Of a stretch of 64,000 bases of DNA, positions 57,443 through 64,000 are shown in pieces. The DNA comes from Pseudomonas paralcaligenes (lineage in GTDB: Bacteria > Pseudomonadota > Gammaproteobacteria > Pseudomonadales > Pseudomonadaceae): the NCBI RefSeq assembly GCF_019655855.1, contig NZ_BPFX01000001.1, positions 62,001 to 126,000 on the forward strand, read 5' to 3'. Made by a program: the position numbers and the translations under genes. The notes under the pieces were generated by a model. The model saw only the letters and a list, made by a program, of their open reading frames with translations, was not told the origin of the DNA and did not search any database. Position 1 is the stretch's first letter. Each line of letters starts with the position of its first letter.

Positions 57443-57496
57443 GGCCCGGCCGTCTGCGGGCCTGGGCCGCTCATTCGGCTCGCGGTACAGGCCGTA

Positions 57497-58795
57497 TCAG
57501 CGGTACAGGTGGCGGCGGGTCAGGGGCTGCTCGCAGGTGCCGTCCGCCCGGCCGCTGGCCAGGATCTGGTAGATACCGATGCCGCCGGACTCGAACTCCA
57601 GAGCGCTGGCGGCCATGTACAGCCGCCAGGCACGGTAGGTCGATTCGTCGACATGGCGCAGGGCCTCGTCGTGGTGGCTCTCCAGGCGCGCGATCCACTG
57701 CCGGAGGGTGAGCGCGTAGTGGCGGCGCAGCGCCTCGACGTCGACGATCTCGAAGCCCGCGACCTCCATGGCCCGCTGGATGTTGCCGATGGTGTCGAGC
57801 TGCCCGTCGGGAAAGATGTAGCGGTTGATGAAACGAGTTCCGGCGCTGGTCCGCCAGCCCTCGGTGGCGTTGGTGATCCCGTGGTTGAGGAACAGCCCAC
57901 CGGGCTTGAGCAAGCGCCGGACGGTGGCGAAGTACAGCGGCAGCCGGCGCAGCCCGACGTGCTCGAACATGCCGACACTGGCGATCTTGTCATAGCGCCC
58001 CTCGCCTTCCAGTTCGCGGTAGTCGCGCAGCTCCACCGTCACCCGGTCTTCCAGGCCGGCCCGGGCGATCCGCTCGCGGGCCACCTCCAGCTGGTTGCGG
58101 CTGAGGCTGATGCCGTGGGCGTGCACGCCGTGGTGCTGCGCCGCATGGATGACCAGCGCGCCCCAGCCGCAGCCGACGTCGAGCAGGCGCTCGCCGGGGC
58201 GCAGCAGCAGCTTGCGGCAGATGTGTTCGAGCTTGGCCTGCTGGGCCTGCTCCAGGCTCGCGTCGGGCCGCTCGAAGTAGGCGCAGGAATACACCATGGC
58301 CGGGTCCAGCCAGAGACCGTAGAAGTCGTTGGAAAGGTCGTAGTGGAAGGCGATGGCCTCGCGGTTCTCCCGCGGGGTGTGGCGCCTCACGCGCTGGCGA
58401 TAGCCGGGCGCGGCGTCCGAACCACCCGCGCGGGGCAGCATCAGCGTATGCAGGGCGATTCGCAGGCGCTGGTGCCAGGCTGGGCGGAAATCCTGCAGGC
58501 GGTCCTTGAGTGCGATCGCGGCGAACAGATCGCCTTCGATATCGAGGTCGTCGCGCAGGTACGCCTCGGCCAGCCGCAGCGGATCGCCGCCGAGCATCAG
58601 TGCCCGCAGCGCCGCGGGCGTGCGGCAGACCAGGGTGAAACGGGGGACCTGGGAAGGGGCGCTGCGCAGCTCGGTGCCATCCCACAGGCGGATGGCAAAA
58701 TCGCCGCCGCTCCTCCACAGCAAGTGCTGCAGCAGAGTGACGAACGACGGGCTGGGGCTGGCAGCCTGGGTATGGTTCAGCTTGAGCGGCTTCAT
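57497..58795 (-). CDS. Cyclopropane-fatty-acyl-phospholipid synthase family protein
   Basis: 432 residues. SAM-dependent methyltransferase that modifies unsaturated acyl chains of membrane lipids. N-terminal lipid-binding part (about 1-120), then HYDLSNDFYGLWLD, YSCAYF, SAM loop LLDVGCGWGALVIHAA, GISLSRNQLEVA and active-site region SVGMFEHVG; C-terminal FINRYIFPDGQL. A Cfa-type protein; pseudomonads often carry two or more, so the exact product is not sure. Converges on the DUF3325 gene. Confidence 0.93.
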   Translation of the reverse strand: MKPLKLNHTQAASPSPSFVTLLQHLLWRSGGDFAIRLWDGTELRSAPSQVPRFTLVCRTPAALRALMLGGDPLRLAEAYLRDDLDIEGDLFAAIALKDRLQDFRPAWHQRLRIALHTLMLPRAGGSDAAPGYRQRVRRHTPRENREAIAFHYDLSNDFYGLWLDPAMVYSCAYFERPDASLEQAQQAKLEHICRKLLLRPGERLLDVGCGWGALVIHAAQHHGVHAHGISLSRNQLEVARERIARAGLEDRVTVELRDYRELEGEGRYDKIASVGMFEHVGLRRLPLYFATVRRLLKPGGLFLNHGITNATEGWRTSAGTRFINRYIFPDGQLDTIGNIQRAMEVAGFEIVDVEALRRHYALTLRQWIARLESHHDEALRHVDESTYRAWRLYMAASALEFESGGIGIYQILASGRADGTCEQPLTRRHLYR

Positions 58796-59001
58796 GCTGT
58801 TTTCCCCGGACGGACGCCTCGCGGCCCCGGGGCCGGCCTAGCGAAGCCCTCCGGAACCGCGCCGAGCGCCTTGGCGATCGGTCTGTCGACGGATACCCGA
58901 TCCTAGCGCGCGGGCCGCAGAAACGGATATCGCCTGACGAGCGCTATGATCGGCGAATCCGCGTCGGGTTCGGGACCGCTCGGGTAGCCGCAGCGTGCCG
59001 C

Positions 59002-59478
59002 CTATACCCGTCCCGGTCCGACATGGGTGCTGAGCAGCTCGACCCACTGGGGCTCGGCCGGTATGGCGCGGGCAGGAACGATGTGGAACATGTGGCTCGT
59101 GACATACAGCAGGTAGATGCCATTCCCGCCCTTCCACCTATGGATGTCGCTCCACTGCAACCGGCTTTCGCCAGAGTCGCTCGTGAAACTCACGCCATCC
59201 TGGGTGGCGTCCACCACTATCTCGTTGCGAATGGCGCGGTTCTCCCTGAATTGCTTCCGGGCGTTGAACGGTATCGTCAGATGGAGCACCGCGAAATAGC
59301 CCAGCGCGCCACAGGCGACGGCAGCCAGGGCTAGATAGATATGACCCGCAACGGCGCCGCTCGCAATGATCGCGAGGCCCAGGGCAATCAGGACTGCAAG
59401 GACTTTTCTTGTCCCCTTTCCATGTAATTGCATGGCTTTGACGACCTCTTTTTCATCGAGCGTGTAGCAGAACTTCAT
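59002..59478 (-). CDS. YcxB-like membrane protein
   Basis: 158 residues. Two membrane segments (about 26-44 and 47-70), followed by a YcxB-like C-terminal domain (FRENRAIRNEIVVDATQDGV, WSDIHRWKGGNGIYLLYVT, FHIVPARAI). Function unknown. The start at 59478 (MKFCYTLDEKEV) is preferred over one six codons upstream because the family starts here. The 206 bases to the cfa gene hold no gene. Confidence 0.75.
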   Translation of the reverse strand: MKFCYTLDEKEVVKAMQLHGKGTRKVLAVLIALGLAIIASGAVAGHIYLALAAVACGALGYFAVLHLTIPFNARKQFRENRAIRNEIVVDATQDGVSFTSDSGESRLQWSDIHRWKGGNGIYLLYVTSHMFHIVPARAIPAEPQWVELLSTHVGPGRV

Positions 59479-59546
59479 CGGTGCCTCGCAATACATGGAT
59501 TCCGATCAATCGACACCCCATCGGGATATGCCGCCGATATGAACTG

Positions 59547-59960
59547 TCAGCTGGCAGAGCCGTTGCCAACAGCCAGTACAGCGAATACCCAGAGGCCGAG
59601 CACCGCAAGAAAGTTGACCGTGAACACGACACCCCGGAGCCGGACATTGCGGGTGAATATCTGCACGGCACTGTGCATGACCCGCCCCGCGACAAATACC
59701 CAGGCCAGTGCCAGGGCAGCGAGGCTCGACGACTGGAGCTGGATAAGCAGCAGGCACGCGACATGAAAGAACAGCGGCCACTCGAACTGGTTGGACAGGT
59801 TGGCGCCGATGCGCGGCTCGACGGCCGCCCACGGATTGCTGCCATCGGCACGGCGACCGATTCCCCATATGGCAGGCGCTCGTGCGGCAGTGAGCAGCGC
59901 ATAGAGAAATGCAGCGAGCGCGACGTGCGCGGCCATGGGAATGATCAGGGCATGTGGCAT
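59547..59960 (-). CDS. MAPEG family membrane protein
   Basis: 137 residues, four membrane segments. MAPEG pattern: NPWAAVEPRIGANLSNQFEW, then a helix with AWVFVAGRVMHSAVQIF. The family holds glutathione-using membrane enzymes; bacterial members mostly lack assigned roles. ATG at 59960 with GAGGTG upstream; GTG at 59972 is the alternative. 68 bases upstream of the YcxB-like gene, same strand. Confidence 0.85.
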   Translation of the reverse strand: MPHALIIPMAAHVALAAFLYALLTAARAPAIWGIGRRADGSNPWAAVEPRIGANLSNQFEWPLFFHVACLLLIQLQSSSLAALALAWVFVAGRVMHSAVQIFTRNVRLRGVVFTVNFLAVLGLWVFAVLAVGNGSAS

Positions 59961-60156
59961 GAAGTCCCGCACCTCAAGTTTCTGTATCCGGAAGCCTGGC
60001 GCCCACGATCACAGATGTTGGAATCGGCATTTTAATCCCCTGCCAAAGACCGGCACATGTCGATCCCCTCACAGAAACACCCTCGATAATTGACTGCGGC
60101 CAGGCTGCGCGCTGATATCGCCCCGCTCCGGCAAAGACAGTTTTATCGAAAGGGGA

Positions 60157-60678
60157 ATGATGGTGAAAAACCCTAAAGACTCACGCTTGCCCGCATTACT
60201 GAAGTCGATGGGTCTGATCTTGGCCGTTTCTGTATTGAGTGCCTGCGCAACCACGCAGAAAACGGATTTAGAAGACTACATCGGCCTGTACGAAGTAGCA
60301 GACCCCAGGTGTCATGCCGTGGAGCAATCAACCGATCCATGCGAAGGCATTCTCTTCTTCGAGCTTGTGAAGGGTCGGTTCATGGGGATCGGTGACACCG
60401 ATCTGGCATATGTTTTCTGGAGCAGTGATCCAAAAATCGATCCGGAACTGCAATATTCGGCCTTTCTTATCGGGCACGCGCACTCCGCCAAGATCGAGGA
60501 GGGTGAATTCCGGCTGAACGATGAAGAGGGCGCAGAAGAGAAACTCCACTTTGCCAACGGCAAGCTGGCCGCTTACTCAGCCCAATACGCCTCTGGAAGA
60601 TCCATTCAATACGCATTGAAGCCTGTCTCGCGTGGTGCTCTAGCGCATGTGCGCTTGAACTACCCGGGGAATGAATAA
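60157..60678 (+). CDS. Putative lipoprotein, unknown function
   Basis: 173 residues. Signal sequence with lipobox LSAC (Cys around residue 30) after a hydrophobic stretch LILAVSVLSA. The mature part has a Cys pair (DPRCHAVEQSTDPCEGILFF) and no family I recognise. Codon use is less G+C-rich than the neighbours (many AAA, GAA, CAA codons), which suggests recent acquisition. Ribosome site AAGGGGA. Confidence 0.75.
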   Translation: MMVKNPKDSRLPALLKSMGLILAVSVLSACATTQKTDLEDYIGLYEVADPRCHAVEQSTDPCEGILFFELVKGRFMGIGDTDLAYVFWSSDPKIDPELQYSAFLIGHAHSAKIEEGEFRLNDEEGAEEKLHFANGKLAAYSAQYASGRSIQYALKPVSRGALAHVRLNYPGNE

Positions 60679-60936
60679 GACGGGTGAGTGAGGGCGCTCC
60701 TCAATAGAACTCGGTCAAGTCCAGGCGCTCGGCATTGCCGCAAGCGCCTGTTTCGTCTCTGAGCCGGATCGACCCACACCGCACTTTCCCCACTCTGCGA
60801 TCAGCCCCGCCGCAATCACCCTCCCCGCCCGAAACAAGAACTTGAGCATTCGGTTAGATGTGTCCCTTCCATGAACAGGCCCCACGGGCTCTAGGCCGGC
60901 AAATCCATCCGACCGAAAAGGCGCGCTTGGACCATT

Positions 60937-60996
60937 TTGTTACAAACAAGTTCCCTGTAAATGATTCGTAAATGTCGATCGAGAGTGAATCTCAAC
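60937..60996 (+). promoter_or_regulatory. Promoter and possible Fur box of the piuA-like gene
   Basis: TTGTTA (60937-60942), 17-base spacer, AATGAT (60960-60965) is a plausible promoter. ATCGAGAGTGAATCTCAAC (60978-60996) has 12 of 18 positions of the Fur palindrome, including GAGA...TCTC. The rest of the 60679-60960 gap shows no gene. Confidence 0.45.
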
Positions 60997-61032
60997 TACT
61001 ATCGCGCCCTGTCTCAATCAGGAGTGATTCTC

Positions 61033-63318
61033 GTGAGCAACTACGATAATAAGCGTGCAGCCCTTCCACAGCGTCGCCTGCTGGCCTCGGCCATCGGCCT
61101 TGCCCTGGCGTCGGAATTCGCCATGGCGCAGGAGCAGGCGGTGGAGCTGGGCGACATCACCATCCACGGGCAGCAGGACCGGGGCTACAAGGTCGACAAG
61201 GCGTCCTCGCCGAAGCAGACCGCGCCCCTGCTGAACACTCCGCAGACGATCAACGTGATCCCCGAGCGCCTCTATCGCGAGCAGGGCGCGCGCAACCTGA
61301 CCGACGTGCTGCGCAACACCCCCGGCATCAGCTTCGAGGCCGGCGAGAACGGCTTCTCCACCAACTCCAACAACTTCAGCCTGCGTGGCTTCGATACCAG
61401 CGGCAACATCTTCGTCGACGGTTCCCGCGACTCCGGCAGCTACAGCCGCGACGTGTTCAACATCGAGCAGGTGGAAGTGGTCAAGGGCCCGGCGGCCGAC
61501 AACGGCCGTGGCGGCGCCGGCGGCTACATCAACATGGCGACCAAGACCCCGGGGCTGAGCGAGTTCATCAACGGCAGCGTCAGCTACGGCTTCGACGACT
61601 ACGATTCCGAGGCGCGCAAGCGCACCACCCTGGACACCAACCAGGTGCTCAACGACAGCACCGCCGTGCGCCTCAACCTGATGCTGGAAGACAGCGGCGT
61701 GGCCGGCCGCGAGCATGCCGAGGAGAACAGCTGGGGCATCGCGCCGTCGCTGGCCTTCGGCCTGGGCACCGAGACCCGCGCGATCTTCGCCTACGAGCAT
61801 GTGGAGCAGAACGACCGTCCGGACTTCGGCGTGCCAGCCGCCATGGTACATGGCATGAAGGGCAGCCAGCCCTACAGCTCGGCGACTTCCGGCGCCGACC
61901 GCGACAACTTCTACGGGCTGAAGTCGGACTACGACGACACCACCGTCGACTCCCTGCTGGCACGCTTCGAGCACGACCTGTCCGACGGCGTCACCCTGAG
62001 CAACCAGACCCGCTGGGCGCGGGTCGACCGCCAGGCGCGCTTCACCGTGCCGACCGGCTTCACCGCTCCACGCTCGGTCGCCACCCAGACCCAGTTCTAC
62101 GACCGCACCAACACCAGCCTGACCAACCTGACCAACCTCTCCGCCACCTTCCACGCCGGCTCGGTCAAGCACACCCTGGCCACCGGCCTGGAGCTGACCC
62201 GCGAGGAGTCCGAGGCCAACCGCTACGGCACCCGCAACGGCACCACCGACCTGTTCGACCCGGACTACAACCGCACCGGCGCGTTCAGCCCGGCGGCCAC
62301 CCAGACCAACGACGTCAGGATCGACACCGCGGCGCTCTACGTCTACGACACGGTCGAGTTCAACGAGCAGTGGCAGATGACCGCCGGCATGCGCCTGGAA
62401 AACTACCGGGTACGCATCGACAGCGAGACCGCCGACGGCGCCCCGGCCGGCTCGATCGACGGCCACGACGACACCGAATTCACCGTCGGCGGCAAGGTCG
62501 GCCTGGTCTACAAGCCGGCGCAGAACGGCAGCATCTACGCCGCCGCGGGCGTCTCCACCACGCCGCCGGGCTCCTACCTGTCCGACTCGGACATCTCGCG
62601 CACCGGCGACAACGCCTTCCCCGGCTTCGTCGAAGGCGCCGACCCGGTCAAGATCGTCGGCTACGAGCTGGGCACCAAGTGGGACTTCTTCGACAACCGC
62701 CTGAGCACCACCGCCGCGCTGTTCTACAGCGAGAAGCGCGACGTACCGATCACCGGCCGCGACGCAGGCGAGACCGCCGACAGCCTGAAGGGCCACGGCA
62801 AGCAGATCGTCAAGGGCCTGGAACTGGGCGCCACCGGCAGGATCACCGACGCGTGGGACGTGTACGGCGGCATCGTGTTCATGGACAGCGAGCGCAAGCA
62901 CAGCGCCTACCTGGATGACGTGCGCCGCCGCGCCAGCCCGGCCGACTACGATACCGCGCTGCGTACCAACGGTGACGAACTGGCCTTCTCGCCGAAGATG
63001 ACCGCCAACCTGTGGACCACCTATCGCCTGCCGGTCGGCCTGACCCTGGGCGGCGGCCTGCAGCACAGCGACTCCTCCTACCTGGGCCGCCCGGACAACG
63101 CCAACCGCATCATCCCCAACGGTCGCTACGGCAAGCTGCCCAGCTACACCATCTTCAACGCCATGGCCTCCTACGCGGTCAACGAGAACCTCGACCTGCG
63201 CCTAAACGTCGAGAACATCACCGACGAGGAATACGCCAGCTCTTCCAACTGGAACGGCTCCCGCGTATTCCTGGGCAACCCGCGTACCTACCTGCTCAGC
63301 GCCGACTTCCACTTCTGA
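61033..63318 (+). CDS. piuA: TonB-dependent siderophore receptor, PiuA-like
   Basis: 761 residues. Signal peptide around RRLLASAIGLALASEFAMAQ, TonB-box region VELGDITIHGQ, plug (TPQTINVIPERLYREQGARN, VEVVKGPAADNGRGGAGGYI) and a barrel ending LLSADFHF. Called PiuA because piuC follows, as in P. aeruginosa PA4514-PA4515. The best start is GTG at 61033 with AGGAG 9 bases before it; an ATG at 60961 would put 24 more residues before the signal sequence. Confidence 0.88.
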   Translation: MSNYDNKRAALPQRRLLASAIGLALASEFAMAQEQAVELGDITIHGQQDRGYKVDKASSPKQTAPLLNTPQTINVIPERLYREQGARNLTDVLRNTPGISFEAGENGFSTNSNNFSLRGFDTSGNIFVDGSRDSGSYSRDVFNIEQVEVVKGPAADNGRGGAGGYINMATKTPGLSEFINGSVSYGFDDYDSEARKRTTLDTNQVLNDSTAVRLNLMLEDSGVAGREHAEENSWGIAPSLAFGLGTETRAIFAYEHVEQNDRPDFGVPAAMVHGMKGSQPYSSATSGADRDNFYGLKSDYDDTTVDSLLARFEHDLSDGVTLSNQTRWARVDRQARFTVPTGFTAPRSVATQTQFYDRTNTSLTNLTNLSATFHAGSVKHTLATGLELTREESEANRYGTRNGTTDLFDPDYNRTGAFSPAATQTNDVRIDTAALYVYDTVEFNEQWQMTAGMRLENYRVRIDSETADGAPAGSIDGHDDTEFTVGGKVGLVYKPAQNGSIYAAAGVSTTPPGSYLSDSDISRTGDNAFPGFVEGADPVKIVGYELGTKWDFFDNRLSTTAALFYSEKRDVPITGRDAGETADSLKGHGKQIVKGLELGATGRITDAWDVYGGIVFMDSERKHSAYLDDVRRRASPADYDTALRTNGDELAFSPKMTANLWTTYRLPVGLTLGGGLQHSDSSYLGRPDNANRIIPNGRYGKLPSYTIFNAMASYAVNENLDLRLNVENITDEEYASSSNWNGSRVFLGNPRTYLLSADFHF

Positions 63319-63338
63319 TCGGTCGAGCCAGGTAACCA

Positions 63339-63370
63339 CGCCCCGGCCGCGCGAGCGGCCGGGGCGTTTT
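63339..63370 (+). terminator. Terminator of piuA
   Basis: Perfect 12-bp stem CGCCCCGGCCGC-GCGA-GCGGCCGGGGCG followed by TTTT, 20 bases after the stop. Confidence 0.9.
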
Positions 63371-63405
63371 GCTTGGCCATGTCCCCGTTGGTTGTTACAT
63401 GCCTT

Positions 63406-63428
63406 GTGGGAGCGGATTCATCCGCGAA
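63406..63428. repeat. Pseudomonas REP-like element, copy 2
   Basis: GTGGGAGCGGATTCATCCGCGAA, with the same GTGGGAGCGG head as the copy at 33949 and stem GCGGAT-TC-ATCCGC. Confidence 0.7.
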
Positions 63429-63577
63429 ATTCGCGGCCAATCGGAGTGCCGCCCAGTCGCTCCCCACGTAACGGGGACATAGCCTCTTGCTTCACCACGG
63501 GAGCGCCACGGCGTCTGTCATAGTGCCGCCGGCCTCTCTAGAATCACCCGAGCCGCCTGCCCCGGAGACCTTCGCCC

Positions 63578-64000
63578 ATGATGCTGGACATTCCCGATCT
63601 ACTGACGCCCGAGCAGCTGCGCCAGTGCCGCGCCGCCCTGGAGCGGGCCGACTGGCAGGACGGCCGGCAGACCGCCGGGCAGATGGCGGCCAGCGCCAAG
63701 GCCAACCAGCAGCTGAGCCAGGACGACCCGCTGACCCAGCAGCTGGGCGACTTCATCCTCGCCCAGCTGGGGCAGAACCCGCGCTTCATCGCCACCGCGC
63801 TGCCGCTCAAGGTGATGCCGCCGCGCTTCAACCGCTACGCGGACGGCGGCACCTACGGCAACCACATCGACAGCGCCATCTTCAGCGTGCCGGGCACCCC
63901 GCACCGGATTCGCGCCGACCTTTCCGCCACCCTGTTCTTCAGCGACCCGGACGAATACGACGGCGGCGAGCTGGTGGTCGAGAGCAGCTTCGGCAGCCAG
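63578..64000 (+). CDS. piuC: Fe(II)/2-oxoglutarate dioxygenase PiuC, 5' part
   Basis: The first 141 codons; the gene runs past the window end. PKHD-type hydroxylase: N-terminal [18 protein letters not shown], and the first two iron ligands of the HxD...H site, His96 and Asp98, in [10 protein letters not shown]. PiuC genes stand beside siderophore receptor genes and are Fur-controlled in P. aeruginosa. Two adjacent ATGs; either may be used. Confidence 0.92.
   Translation, partial: MMLDIPDLLTPEQLRQCRAALERADWQDGRQTAGQMAASAKANQQLSQDDPLTQQLGDFILAQLGQNPRFIATALPLKVMPPRFNRYADGGTYGNHIDSAIFSVPGTPHRIRADLSATLFFSDPDEYDGGELVVESSFGSQ

Overview
The window reads as core chromosome of a Pseudomonas (gamma-proteobacterium, high G+C). 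Gene order follows, from memory, the P. aeruginosa PAO1 block from pnp to the L-lactate genes. The tmRNA encodes the tag ANDDNYALAA, and the predicted proteins have Pseudomonas lengths and motifs. No rRNA, CRISPR array or intact insertion sequence was seen. Most of the first 29.5 kb is on the minus strand.

Layout. 0-3.7 kb: end of a membrane protein gene, rmuC, a Sel1-repeat gene, two tRNA-fMet genes each with its own promoter, and the stress genes for CsbD-like and BON proteins. 3.9-12.7 kb: rimP-nusA-infB-rbfA-truB-rpsO-pnp (transcription, translation, RNA processing). 12.9-18.4 kb: tRNA-Leu, secG, tpiA, glmM, folP, ftsH. 18.5-29.5 kb: yhbY, a DUF4149 gene, greA, carB, carA, dapB, dnaJ, dnaK, grpE; grpE and dnaK each have a near-consensus sigma-32 promoter. 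29.6-33.9 kb: recN (with a LexA box), fur, bamE, rnfH, ratA, smpB. 34.0-41.0 kb: lldR, lldP, lldD and dld for lactate use, with a palindromic LldR-type operator. 41.2-49.0 kb: two small paralogous exported proteins, a hybrid sensor kinase, ssrA (tmRNA), a decayed phage integrase, rlmE, a COG2509 flavoprotein and a SpoU-type methyltransferase. 49.5-57.4 kb: an exported monoheme c-type protein and an iron-uptake group: a CirA-like TonB receptor lying between the oppositely oriented genes for a sensor kinase and a response regulator, followed by a DUF3649-PepSY-DUF3325 operon. 57.5-64 kb: a Cfa-type methyltransferase, YcxB-like and MAPEG proteins, a lipoprotein, a PiuA-like receptor and the start of piuC.

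The strongest unusual observation concerns rlmE (ftsJ). It normally lies between yhbY and ftsH. Here that place holds only a 74-codon relic (18530-18754) that keeps RlmE-like N- and C-terminal ends but lacks the catalytic core. A complete rlmE with all four catalytic residues sits about 27 kb away (45685-46305), next to the 3' end of ssrA and a frameshifted tyrosine-integrase remnant. This looks like replacement of a native gene by a copy that arrived at, or moved to, a classical integration site.

Other points: smpB has a TATAAT so close to its ATG that its mRNA should be nearly leaderless; several housekeeping genes (pnp, truB, rimP, carA, ftsH) appear to start with GTG or TTG; and long imperfect inverted repeats interrupt the lldP-lldD gap and the rlmE upstream region.
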